In this document: positions 49,271-60,134 of the stretch, in pieces
Position numbering within the stretch: position 1 is the first letter of the stretch
Layout of the letters: the number at the start of each line of letters is the position of its first letter
Program-made: the position numbers and the translations under genes
Source of the DNA: Mya arenaria
Lineage: Eukaryota; Mollusca; Bivalvia; Myida; Myidae
Reading direction: 5' to 3'
Length of the DNA: 64,000 nt
Assembly (NCBI RefSeq): GCF_026914265.1
Contig: NC_069129.1
Coordinates: forward strand, 12,182,269-12,246,268
The notes under the pieces: generated by a model
The model's database searches: none
Seen by the model: only the letters and a program-made list of their open reading frames with translations
What the model was told of the DNA's origin: nothing

Positions 49271-51757
49271 CTGGAAATAGGAAAGAAACATTTTTATTTT
49301 TTAAAATAAAAAGTGTTTCGGAGTATATCGAATAAAAGGAAATATATACCATCGCATATTGTTAGCGGTAAGATGTGTTACTAATTAGAGCTATGTTTAC
49401 ACCTCTTTTTTTACTGTTTTTGAAAATCAGCATGTGATTCAATAAGCGATTGAAATTATAGATTGTATTCACATTGTAAGGCAGGCATTGTGTATTCCAG
49501 TTGTTATCCATCATGCGTGCAAACCGGGTTTATGATATTCATGAACTAAATAGTATTTACAGATAAAAATAGTAACCTTTATAAATTGGATTTATAACTT
49601 AATTTATAGCTACGTGGCTAGTAATCCCCAGTTTAACTGACAACCGCAAAAAATCGCTCATATTTTTATCGGTACACAATCATATACTTTCTTGTTTTGC
49701 TCATGAAAATCAAATGATTTAAATATGATTATCCATTTTTGCATCAATCTATAGTATGCGCCATCAATACACATGCAAAGATCAATATATGACAACTCAT
49801 AGAAAATGTTAGGCTATCGGTAGTCTAAAGCGCTATGTCGACGTCGGATATCTCGATTTTTCGGTTGTGTCGACTTTTTTCTACGGTCCCGAATTTATTC
49901 CTCCTTATTCTATATAAAATAAATCTGCTTGTGTCGATTTTTCTATCTCGATTTTTTCGGTATGTCGACCTCCTATTTCAGTCCCTGTGGTCGAATTTCT
50001 TACATCTTTTTTGTTCCTTATGTCGAACTGTAAATGAGTTGTAGGTGCGAAAATATTCATGACGGTTTGCGGCATGTCACTAAATTACCGTGCGTGTCAG
50101 ATTAACAAACTGTCATAATTGGAGGGTAATTGATAAGTGTGAATAATTAAAGTTGTTTGTTTATGTTTTTGATTCAAGGGGCATTTATTGCTCAAGCTAT
50201 TTATTGAAACGCACAAGAACGCGGATGACATTATGTGAAAATTCGACAACATTGAAAGTTACGTGACGAATAAAATTCTTTACACTGCATGTAAAAAATA
50301 TACAGGCATGACAGCCTTTTTTAAACCAGTTCAAATGGTATCTTCATGTGCAAAATAGTGCTTGAATGTAATTTTTGAGAATGTGCTATATTGCTGTGTA
50401 TTATATCATGAATGTGCTATTTCATCAAAGTTGTTCTCATATATGCTATACTGTTTTTTTTACAATGTACAAGTGTATGTGATTGTGGTTTTATATCTGT
50501 TTTGCGTATTCCATATACGTGAATTAAATGAATTTGACACAAATAAAAAAACAACTCTATCTTCCAATAATACGTTTGCTGTTTTCACGACGGTAATATA
50601 TAACAAGACCGGTCAATTGCAGAAGTCGGACATTGGACATAAATCGAACTCAAATGTGTTGGGATCGGTGATCGTTTTCTTGTAATTCGGATGTGTCGAA
50701 TGTTCGTTATCTCGACCCTTTTCCCTAGGTCCCGACAAAGTCGACCTAACCAGTTTCGACTGTAGTATTTAACTGCTTAGCAAGGCGAAAATAAAACATC
50801 TTTCATTTTTTAAAAAGCTAGTTGTTTCTTTGAAAAAGTCACTCTGGAAAATGTACTTTAAAGGAATCAAAATATATTTAAATCGTACATCACAAACCCT
50901 TATTAAGAAGTCTACTGTATGACGCAAGCCTTGTGAAAGAAAACGCTACCAGCTAACATAACTAATAATAATTACATAAATGGCAAAGCAAATTCATCTA
51001 TAACATTTCAGCATTAAGACGTCGTTGTTCATCTCGGTTTTTATTCTAAAAATATAACAGTATGTACACACGAGTTCCAGTTACGAACCAAACGTTTTCG
51101 TTTCCTTCTATTCTATGTGTACGGACCGGGTTTATAATCTTCGTGAAATACACAGTTGTTTCAGCCTTATTTGTAAGAATGGATCATAACCACATTCACT
51201 CAGTCACTTATTGGTCACCTCTTATAAAAAAAGGTTTAACTTTTGTCGAAGCTTAACTGTTTAAAAGACATTGTTTTGCAAACGGAATGTAAAAGCATTA
51301 CAGGTATGTTTTGATGTGACACAACGGTCATAACAAATTCACTTAAATCATTGATTCGTCGTCGAACATCATGGGATAGTGTTCTATAAATGTAGAAGTA
51401 TAAACAGAAGTTTTCCAATTATTAACCTGACGTTATCAATAACCCCATCCCAACCATTACTTTCAGTGCTTTGATTATCGTTAATCTGTTTTAGGGCATA
51501 TTGTATCTTTCCAGTAAAACTATCAATTTAAACCAATTATTAACATATTTCAGATAAAAATATAGTTCAATTTTAGATCCGTCACATTTATTTCCATTTA
51601 ATTTACCATTCAAGGTTCGTCAATCATCACGTGGTTGGATATAGGAAACCGAAACTACAACAGAATGTTGGAAAAATAGTACAGTAAACCTTAACAAATA
51701 ACTATACTTCGAGTATGATTCTGTAAGTAATCCAACAAGTTAAAAAAAATAACTTAC
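49271..51757 (-). other. 5' leader intron, copy 3
   Basis: Donor GGTAAGTTATT at 51757 and acceptor CTATTTCCAG at 49271, 2487 bp. It is about twice as long as in the other copies because it contains the TA-flanked transposon at 49823-50762. Confidence 0.55.
49823..50762. mobile_element. TA-flanked pogo/Tigger-like non-autonomous transposon
   Basis: 940 bp between two TA dinucleotides (49821-49822 and 50763-50764). The unit of copy 4 has one TA at the same point (58549-58550, AATTAGTATTCAACTG), so the insertion is exact. The ends are rich in TGTCGAC, ATATCTCGAT and AGTCGAC words, known from bivalve pogo/Tigger-type elements. The terminal repeats are diverged and no transposase frame remains; the 107-codon frame inside (50362-50685) is low-complexity. 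Confidence 0.6.
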
Positions 51758-51879
51758 CAGACATAATACAGCACTTGACAGTACATAAACATAATGTTCA
51801 ATCGATGTAACTTTCGATTTGGATCAAAACAAAAATAACAGTTTAATTGAGTAACTTCCCTTTAGCACAAAAATCATTT

Positions 51880-51899
51880 GAGGGATGATCCAAAGTCAT
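51880..51899 (-). promoter_or_regulatory. Conserved leader block, copy 3
   Basis: GAGGGATGATCCAAAGTCAT, the same block as at 38196-38214 and 44104-44123. Confidence 0.4.
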
Positions 51900-51959
51900 T
51901 CTGTGTCAATGGTAAACTTAAAAAACCCTCTTATATCTGAAGTATTCTTGAGCTGTAAG

Positions 51960-51966
51960 TTTTATA
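51960..51966 (-). promoter_or_regulatory. TATA box of caspase-like copy 3
   Basis: TATAAAA on the minus strand about 200 bp above the leader donor at 51757, in the block shared with copies 1 and 2. Confidence 0.45.
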
Positions 51967-52027
51967 TTGTTTATTCGGGTAAAAAAAACCCTCTTTGAAA
52001 ACATTTCGGATATCTAATGTACAACTT

Positions 52028-52420
52028 GTATGTATGTATGTATGTATGTATGTATGTATATATTTCTGTAAACCTGGCGGTCAAGGATAACCCGTGAAAC
52101 TGCAAGCACTTATTTCCAACGGGGTCTTTTGTGTGTTTTTTGCTGAAGGAATAGCACGCGTAAGAAACAGTGGTGGGATACAAGGAAGTCCGGGCTCTTC
52201 TTTTCGAAGAGACCCCTAGGTTCTTTTACGTGCTCAGTGTGAAGCACCGATACACGGGGTACAACTTTTCTGGTTTATCCAGTACACCACTTTTCCAAAC
52301 ACTACCCTTTAAATGCCGAGCGCCATGCAATGAAGCTACTTGTACCAACGTTTAACGTCTTTCGGTATGACGCGGCCAGGGATCGAACCCACGACCTCCA
52401 GCTCTGTAGGCGCATAAATT
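52028..52420 (-). mobile_element. tRNA-derived SINE
   Basis: On the minus strand a B box GGGTTCGATCCC lies at about 52390-52379 behind a tRNA-like head (GAGGTCGTGGGTTCGATCCC), followed by a body with GACGTTAAACGTTGGTACAA and CGTGTATCGGTGC. The tail is a tetranucleotide run (TATG/GTAT)n at 52028-52060. The unit of copy 2 (near 44230-44255) lacks it. Sequences of this kind are common in bivalves. Confidence 0.7.
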
Positions 52421-52439
52421 AAGTAATATGATAACCCCG

Positions 52440-53750
52440 CCTGTATAATTATACTGTTCTACGGTGCTAATCATTATGCCTGGAGTTTTAATTAACCTTG
52501 AAACCTTGGAATCACACATGCAGTTATCTTTCTGCGTTCTTGGTGAACAGATGTACATGAATAAATGGAATACAAAATTTAGTTGTGTTGCGTGTTCCAT
52601 GAACACCAAACATAGAAACAAAACATAAGTTCGAGTATTTGCTATTCGGCCTTATATAACATGGACATAAATGTCAGTGATTATATAAAAAAGAAATCAG
52701 CTGGAGTGGTGACCTTAATTCAATATAACGAAAATCATTAAATAATGTCTATACATGTCGTTTGATATTTCTACGAAGAATGGAATGTCAAACTCTTCAA
52801 TGGGTTTAAGTATAAATATTCTATCTTTATTGTAAATCGTATTGATCTTGTGTATAAGTCAAATTTAGTATAATAATGAGCCAGTCAATTGTAACCACGG
52901 TCCCCACAGGTCCGGGAGTATAACGGGGAAAACAGGGGAGAAGGGCCGTGTTTTTACTTTCCAGGTGGCCCCGTAGTGCCGAGTGACTGTGGTGGTTGTG
53001 ATTTCGCGCCGAAAATAGCGGGGAATGGGCCTAATATAGGATGCCCCTGGGGTGGCAGGGATTTTACCAGCAGTTTGTCCCCGCTGGGCGGAGATTTTAC
53101 CGGGGTTGGCTGGGCCGTAATTCAAAGTCCCCACTATTCTCCGCACCTTGGGGACGTGGTTACAATTGACTGGTTCATAATCTCTTGATTGTATCAAAGT
53201 CTGTCATCGCATCATTCTAGTACATTGAATGTCAAAGCATTTCACATTTAAACAGGTTTTGTTTTTTATATGTATGTTATCCGACAACTTCGGATGTAAT
53301 AATTTTGCGAATTATTCATTGAATTTGTCCAAACTGATACCCCACGTTTTCAGTATAAAATTAAAAATAGATGCGACATATTTTTACGAATGTTTGGTCT
53401 TTAGACATAGAACATTTGCTTTCCTTGTTTAATTGAACATTCTAAATATTTGACATTCAGGGAAGCAATGTTGAACATTTCATGATGATAATTTTATTTA
53501 AAGGATTTTGTTAAATACAAACCCTAAACTTGATTGGACCTTCTACAGTTTTGGAAGAACAAAATATGCGGTATTATCTTATTTTACGTTTAGTTTTGAA
53601 GTACATGTGTACAATTTTTTGCAGGCGTAAAACTGACATGCTTAGCTACAATGTTTTGTACAATAACTAGACAATAAAGCATTGATTCACTTTTTCTGAA
53701 GTCCGCTTATTTATCCAAGTAGATTTTTTATATATTCATATTTCATTTCT
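52440..53750. repeat. Duplicated 5' flank of copy 3
   Basis: Paralogue of 44265-45225, enlarged by the MITE at 52877-53177. No gene. Confidence 0.65.
52877..53177. mobile_element. GC-rich MITE, Harbinger-like
   Basis: 301 bp with inverted ends TGAGCCAGTCAATTGTAACC and TGAACCAGTCAATTGTAACC (19 of 20) that extend to about 35 bp. TAA lies at both ends (52874-52876 and 53178-53180). A 3-bp TAA target is a PIF/Harbinger hallmark. The copy-2 unit near 44675 is unoccupied. The GC content is far above the surroundings, and the open frames on both strands are by-products of that. Confidence 0.7.
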
Positions 53751-55239
53751 TTTCAAACGGAAACGTATGTCGACATTATACATATGATTTTGTATCACAA
53801 TTTTCCAGACTATCCATTTAACATGTATAGTGGGTTATTAATGATGTGTTTAAATATATATAAAAACTCGAGGTAAAAAAATGCACATACCACAAAGCCA
53901 CATTAAATTGTTGATTGGACAGTGCCAAACAATTTTGCACCTGAAACTATTTTTAACATTTAGTATTTTCTGTGCTTGAATTGTATGTAGTCTCGATGGG
54001 TCGATCTGGGAATCTAAGCGGAAGATTGTCCTTAAACAACATGTAAGTCTTCGGTAGTATATACAACTGTGAAGTACATAGTATAGTGTAGTTGTTTTGA
54101 GAGCTTTGCAGTTTGCACTTATCTATCCAAAGATTTTCATAACACTGCTACTTTACCACCAGACATTTATATCGATGGATATTCTAACTGCCTGAACATA
54201 GTTATGTTTCTAATTAAGAAAGCATACACAATAAATTAAGCAAGCCTATGTGGATAAATTTTCATGAAAGGTTTTCACTAACGTTCAGGGCATTATCCTG
54301 GTCGAAATAATCATAGTAGTGTACATTTCCCAAATTTCTGTATAGGCTTCGGTCAAACAAAAATCTCCTTCTTCTATGGACGGACATTCACTAGTTTTTG
54401 CTCCGCCGGATCACTAACAAACCGACCTGTTTCTATCCGAAGTGGCAAACGTAAACACCTGAACTGACACAATACAGAACGTTCAGTTTTGCCCAAGTTG
54501 ATGTAATATTCTACCTTAAATGTGTCTTTGGTTTACATGTTTTCAGTTTAGAATATATGCTGCACATCTGTCTAACATTTTCTACTGTATAAGTCATGAA
54601 AACGGTTATCAACGTTGGAAACAACATATTTAGATTCAGTAAAACCTTTAAACCTGCAGCATTCATCACTTGTTTAACTTCATTTGGCCAATTGTTCATA
54701 GAAGTATGTCTTGCATATTGAACCTTAAAAGGGCAAATTTCACCAATTCGCAAGTGCCTTCTCATTGTTACGTGCATTTTTTTAATAGACACATGACAGT
54801 GATTCAAAGCATCGTTATACCACCTCAGACAATTGGCTACCTTCCACATTTATAGGTTTTGAAACTGAATGGTTTGTGTTTTCAAAAACAGGCTGATGAT
54901 TTTCACATGTAAATAATAAAGTTTTATCAAAACAAAAACTAAACGATTATTTTTGGGGGGAAATTACACCATTCGGTAGTATTTGCTGCATGCCCTATTT
55001 AGTTTTATTGACAAACGACAATGAATCAAAGCATCGTTATCCCATCTCAGATCATTGGTTACCTTCCATATTTATAGGTTTTGAAGCTGAATGGGTTGTG
55101 ATTTCAGAAACAGTCTGAATCAACTTGATCTACTTTTAATTGTTTACATTTTCACTGCATTGTTTGTCCACGTACACCGGATATTGTCAATTTACCGAAT
55201 ACACAGTTGTTACGTTCAACCATTTTTTATTATCTTATG
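53751..55239. other. Spacer between units; no gene recognised
   Basis: Unique AT-rich DNA. Two direct copies of about 105 bp lie at 54784-54892 and 55012-55120 (AATCAAAGCATCGTTAT, ATTTATAGGTTTTGAA). A 112-codon minus-strand frame at 54511-54849 has no recognisable family. Confidence 0.4.
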
Positions 55240-57061
55240 ACAAACGTAACTTTTTTCTAACGTTTTTTAATGTTATATAGAAAATTTATTTAGTGGTCTG
55301 TGACATGAATGTTTGCATACTTGTTTTATCAGTGCCCAAGTTTCTAGTTTTTTTTTTCAAGTTTATTTGTATCAAGGCATATAATACACATATGATATAA
55401 CAACTGATTAACAACAAAGAAGTGTCCCCGAGTTTGTTTTTTTTTACATTTTTTATCGTTTGCTTTGACCAATTATTATTTTACTTAATGTACATATACC
55501 ACTACTTCAGTCACCTTTAATGGAATGAATGTTGCAAGTTTTAATATCATGTTGTTTAACTGCTTTATATTGTTTTTATATCAATATATGTTCAAATTTC
55601 ATATTAGTGTACAACGCCATTGAATATAGAAACAGGCGTTTAATCAAATAAACACATTTAACATTTAACAACAAAGAAACGGTTCAAACACCAAACACCA
55701 GAGCAATGTACACAAACAATTGACATTACATGGACACTAAAGAAAATATCAGAAATTTCTTATGCAAAATCAATGATATAAAGAAGAACGAAATTACTTG
55801 ATTTGGACAAGATGATCTTAGAAAATAAAGCTAAATTTAATAGTCTGGTTTTATTGTTAGTATTCATTAGAACATCGACTTCATACATATTGGGATGGTT
55901 GAAATAGTTATAAGACATACATTTCTACCTATAATCATTGAAGTGGTTAATCTCCTATTAAATCTTGATTACAGAGTGTACATATTCTTAGGCTATATTC
56001 AATACACTGGCACCGGATTTTCAAACTCAATCATTTTTTAAAAAAATCAAAAAAAATCTTATAATTCCTTACTAAAAATTCTAATACCGAATATGTTTTT
56101 TTTTTTTTAAATATGCACTTTGTACTGTATAATATACTAACCCACGATAATAATATTACGCGACCCGGGTAGGGAAACGTTCAATACCATGTTAGTATAT
56201 TACTGACCTGCATATGACCTTTGACCTGTCATTGACCTTGAATCCAGCTAATTGGAACATATACTCTGCACATTGTCTTAAAATGGTAAAATTTTGAGGC
56301 GAGTCGTTTTTCAAGACAAGGAGCGGACACGAAAAATAGACATATTAAAGTCATTTGACATTTGACCCCATAGTGTGACATATGACCGTTGATCGAGCTG
56401 GCTGTTACGTGGGTTCATCACATCGTTTCAATACGGTGAGCATTTGTTTCGAGTTATTTCAAAATCCTTCAAACGGTTCAAGAATTATGGAACGGACACG
56501 ATTTTTGACGGACAGACGGACGGACGAACGGACATACAGGCAACTCAAGCAAAAACAATATGTCTCTCAATATATTGGAGAGATATAATAAGTGTGCTTA
56601 ACTATCCAAAAATTGTGGCACATAACAAATACTTTTTTACAGAAATATATTGTAAAACACAATCTAGTATTTATAAATTTAAATACTCGTTATTGTACAT
56701 CTTACCTATTCCATAAATATCATATCCATGAACATGTATTCACAATCTAACATCTATATATAACTCATACATAAAAGTTGTACATTCGATACCCGATATA
56801 TAATTCCCTTATTTATGCACGGCGTAGAGGAATGGACTAATACTTTTCTTCAATTGGATGTTCAATCTAATTTTACCATATTCTAGCAAGACACAAAGAA
56901 CATCGTCTTATATAATAACATAATTTATGTGTATTTCATTGTCAACATTCGTTTTTCAGCTAGCGTCAACTTCATATGCATTTTTTTAAAGAAATGCCAT
57001 GCCTTAGAGTTATTCTATCTTTTGTATACATCTTCGGTCGGCTCAAAGGTCAACGTATGAA
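55240..57061. repeat. Duplicated 3' flank of copy 4
   Basis: Paralogue of about 45226-48348. It carries the insertion at 55422-55664 and lacks the LINE at 46372. GACCTTTGACC-type monomers lie at 56205-56600. Confidence 0.6.
55422..55664 (+). mobile_element. Short retroposed insertion, probable LINE 3' end
   Basis: 243 bp flanked by a perfect 14-bp direct repeat TTAACAACAAAGAA (55408-55421 and 55665-55678). The paralogue has the matching sequence only once (near 45375, TAAACAACAAAGAA). The 3' part has AATCAAATAAACACATTT, with an AATAAA signal near the end. A 14-bp target duplication with a polyadenylation signal points to LINE-mediated insertion of a 5'-truncated LINE or another transcript. 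Confidence 0.7.
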
Positions 57062-57967
57062 TCAAAGAAAATACCGCTTTGTAAGGGTACTTGTGACCAA
57101 CGGCAATGGGATATCATAACTTTCATAGTCGGGAGTTCTCTGCAAAGGGTCAATCAAATGGCAAACTTCCCCAAGTATTCGTGTAGAATTTGTAAGTAAG
57201 TTTTCATCTCTGTACACATGGTCGTTCATTACTTTAATAAACGCCCGGATTAAAACAGATGTTCGCAATCTGGGAGCAGCCGGCTGAACACCTTGGGGAG
57301 CATACGGTTCATTTACCAGAGATGTTTCTCGTACCGCATCTGCTAATGGCGACAGTGCCTGTGGAATTGTTGACAGTATTACCAGTCGATCAGCATCAGT
57401 AGGTATCTTTTTTATTTCTATTTCGGTTGGAATCGCCTTCACTATTTGTGTCGGATAAAGCATTCGTAGGTTATCCGCTTGTATAAGGAAAATCTTCGGT
57501 TTAAGTGCCATTGATGGAAGGTCCTTTATGCGGTTGAATACGAAGTCTAGGGGTACAGCCTTGTCATAGACCTGTATTTGAACGTCACCGTGTGCTCCAA
57601 TCTGTAGATATGTTAGAAATACGAAATAGAAGGCTTCGTACTTCCAACCATCTTCAGCAAGCGTTACCAGATATTCCTCTATTTCGCTTGCTAAATGGTT
57701 GCGACAAAGTTTAACTTCCAAATGCCGCTGTTCGTATATATCGGCGAAGAACTGCTCTAATGCGGCGATATCAACGTCAACCTCATCTTGGTAGAGCGTA
57801 GATGCTACGGTTTGTACATCTTCCTTTTGTTTTGCATGTTGTAAGGTTCCAATGGGATTCAGCTGAGAAAAGTAAACAATTAAAGTTTTCCTGCCTTGCT
57901 TCGTGTAGTCTTTACTTTTCCAGTCTGCCTCCGTTATAATTTCTTTTTTTCGATGCTGACTGGCCAT
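57062..57967 (-). CDS. Catalytically dead caspase-like protein (copy 4)
   Basis: Encodes 301 residues from MASQHRKK; the upstream extension of the frame lies in intron sequence, since the acceptor CTATTTCCAG ends 16 bases before the ATG. p20-like part about 26-205: HLEVKLCRNHLASEIEEYL, then FVFLTYL with Tyr120 at the His position, then KPKIFLIQADN with Asp165 at the Cys position. p10-like part about 234-301: TSVLIRAFIKVMNDH, ENLLTNSTRILGEV, and STLTKRYFL at the end. No prodomain. It is nearly identical to copy 3 but without a stop, and is the intact member of the youngest pair. The RING E3 ligase gene on the same strand is 2.9 kb to the right. A non-proteolytic partner of active caspases or adaptors is likely but inferred. 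Confidence 0.87.
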   Translation of the reverse strand: MASQHRKKEIITEADWKSKDYTKQGRKTLIVYFSQLNPIGTLQHAKQKEDVQTVASTLYQDEVDVDIAALEQFFADIYEQRHLEVKLCRNHLASEIEEYLVTLAEDGWKYEAFYFVFLTYLQIGAHGDVQIQVYDKAVPLDFVFNRIKDLPSMALKPKIFLIQADNLRMLYPTQIVKAIPTEIEIKKIPTDADRLVILSTIPQALSPLADAVRETSLVNEPYAPQGVQPAAPRLRTSVLIRAFIKVMNDHVYRDENLLTNSTRILGEVCHLIDPLQRTPDYESYDIPLPLVTSTLTKRYFL

Positions 57968-57983
57968 CTTAAGGATCAGTAAT

Positions 57984-59288
57984 CTGGAAATAGGAGAGAA
58001 AGAAACATTTATATTTTTTTTAAATAAAAAGTGTTTCGGAGTGTATCGTATAAAAGGAAATCTATACCATCGCATATTGTTAGTGGTAAGATTTGTAACT
58101 AATTTGAGCTATGTTTACACATCCTATTTATTTATTTTGAAAATCAGCATGTGATTCAATAAGCAATTGAAATAATATTTTGTATTCACATTGTAAGGCA
58201 GGCATTGAGTATTCCAGTTGTTATCCATTATGCGAATAAACCGGACTTTTGATATTCATGAACTAAATAATATTTACAGATAAAAATAGTAGCCTTTATA
58301 ATTGGATTTATAACTTAATTTATAGCTTCATGGCTACAAATATCCAGTTAAACTGACAACCGCAAAAATATCGCTCATATTTTTATCTGTACACTATCAT
58401 TTACTTTCTTTCTTTGATCTTGGAAATCAAATGAGTTAAACATGATTATCCATTAAAATATCAAAACTGACCTTTTTGCATCAATCTATAGTATGCGCCA
58501 TCAACACATGTGCAAATATCTTTATCACTTTATGACAATTCAAGAAATTAGTATTCAACTGCTCAGCAAATCGGAAATAATACACATTTTTTAAAAAAGT
58601 TGGTTGTTTCTCTGAAAAAAGTTACCGTGAGTCTCTTGGGGAAAAGGTACTTAAAAAGTCAAAAGGCATTAGAATATATTTAAATCGTATATCACAAGCA
58701 TTTAATAAGAAGTCTTCTCTATGACGCTAGCCTTGTGAAAGAAAATGCTATCAGATAATAGAACTATAATTGGTATCACGGGTTTTGACTCTTAAATGTA
58801 ACAATGTTAAAACCATAGTTTTGCATTACACAGTTTGATAACATAAATGGCAAAGCAAATTCATCTTTAAAATTTCAGCATTAAGACGTCGTTGTTCATC
58901 TCGGTATTTATTCTATAAATATACTGTAACAGTATGTACACACATTTCCCAGTTACGAACCAAACGCTATCGAACAACACACTCCCAAACATTCCTTTCA
59001 GTGCTTTGATAATCTTTGTTCGGCGTAATTGGTACCTTTACTGTATTACTGTATTACTATCATTTTGAACACATAATTCATAGATTTAAGACAAAAATAT
59101 AGTTCAATCTTTAGATCCGTGATTTTCATTTCGATTTAATTTACCATTCAAAGTTCATCCCGTTGTACAGTATGGGAAACAGGAAGTACAACACAAAATT
59201 GAAATCAGAGCAGAAAACCTTACGAAATACCTATATTTCGATCATGACTGTGAAAATACCCCCCACAAATTAAACTAAATCAACTTAC
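57984..59288 (-). other. 5' leader intron, copy 4
   Basis: Donor GGTAAGTTGATT at 59288 and acceptor CTATTTCCAG at 57984, 1305 bp. The leader exon would begin near 59490; the TATA block of the other copies is degraded here (AGTTTAGTTCTG near 59530), so this promoter may be weaker or shifted. Confidence 0.5.
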
Positions 59289-59435
59289 CATACACCAAAA
59301 ACGCTTAGCAATTCATAAACACAAACAAATTATGAAATATTCTGTAGAGGTGTATCCTGTTAACTCGGATAAAAACAAAAACAATAGTTAAATACCAGTA
59401 GAGTAGCTTCCCTTGGTAACACACAAAATTCATTA

Positions 59436-59450
59436 GAGGGATGATCCAAA
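59436..59450 (-). promoter_or_regulatory. Conserved leader block, copy 4 (shortened)
   Basis: GAGGGATGATCCAAA. The following AGTCA of the other copies is missing, and a (CA)n tract begins 14 bp further on. Confidence 0.35.
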
Positions 59451-59460
59451 ATGTGTGACA

Positions 59461-59463
<3 letters not shown>

Positions 59464-59492
<29 letters not shown>
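59464..59492. repeat. (CA)n microsatellite
   Basis: About 14 CA units in the leader region of copy 4. The other three copies have no such tract there, so it arose after duplication. Confidence 0.9.
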
Positions 59493-59495
<3 letters not shown>

Positions 59496-59865
59496 GTATA
59501 TTGAAGTATTCTGAAGCTGTCAGAACTAAACTGTTGCATACCCTTTCTGAGATTAAACTTTGCATTTGGCCAGCTGTATTTTAATAGTATGGGCGAAAAT
59601 TTATGGCCAATATATAATATATATATAAATTTGTAGCTAGATTTTCATCCATTTTTTGAATGGGGTGGGGTGATTTTTTTTTCAAAGACGCCTGCTTTAT
59701 CGTGGAATATGTGTTCATGCTCCTTCTTATTGCATAAGGGACCAAATACATGTGTTTTGACGAACCACGTGGTAACAATTCCTCTTTTTTACATGTGATT
59801 GCTTTAAACATCGACACTGTACGTAGGTAGGAATAAAAGTCGTTCCCGGACTGTACGACCGGACT

Positions 59866-60134
59866 CAGGGGCGGGCCCAGGAATTGACGTTAGAACTGGG
59901 GCTTAACTAAGGGGCCCAACCTTTAGACATGTACACCTCCCTCGGTACCGAAAGCATATGACATTAAATACTTACGTGGGTCTCCCTCAAGAAATTTATC
60001 ACAATTTTTAGTTGGAAATGTTGCATTTTGAGCGTATTTTATTACCATTTTCTCCGATATTGAAACACAAAGTGAACTGAGACGATTTTAGGGGGTGTGC
60101 GAGCCGGGGGCACCGCCCTCTTATACCGCTAGTG
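59866..60134. mobile_element. hAT-like MITE (tentative)
   Basis: Starts CAGGGGCGGGCCCAGGAATT and ends with the inverse-type GCCCTCTTATACCGCTAGTG. CAGGGGCGG ends are typical of hAT-derived MITEs of invertebrates. The flanks give no clean 8-bp duplication. GC content is raised compared with the surroundings. Confidence 0.4.

Noticed and set aside
50362-50685. 107-codon frame inside the TA-flanked element
   Set aside because: Low-complexity hydrophobic translation without transposase motifs; a by-product of T-rich sequence.
52865-53197. 110-codon minus-strand frame in the GC-rich MITE
   Set aside because: Runs across both inverted ends of the MITE; open because of GC-rich repeat composition, not because it is coding.
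54511-54849. 112-codon minus-strand frame
   Set aside because: Composition is somewhat protein-like, but no domain, splice context or paralogue supports it.
35418-58075. Upstream extensions of the caspase-like frames as true N-termini
   Set aside because: The extensions of copies 1, 2 and 4 are unrelated to each other and lie upstream of a conserved splice acceptor, so they are intron sequence.
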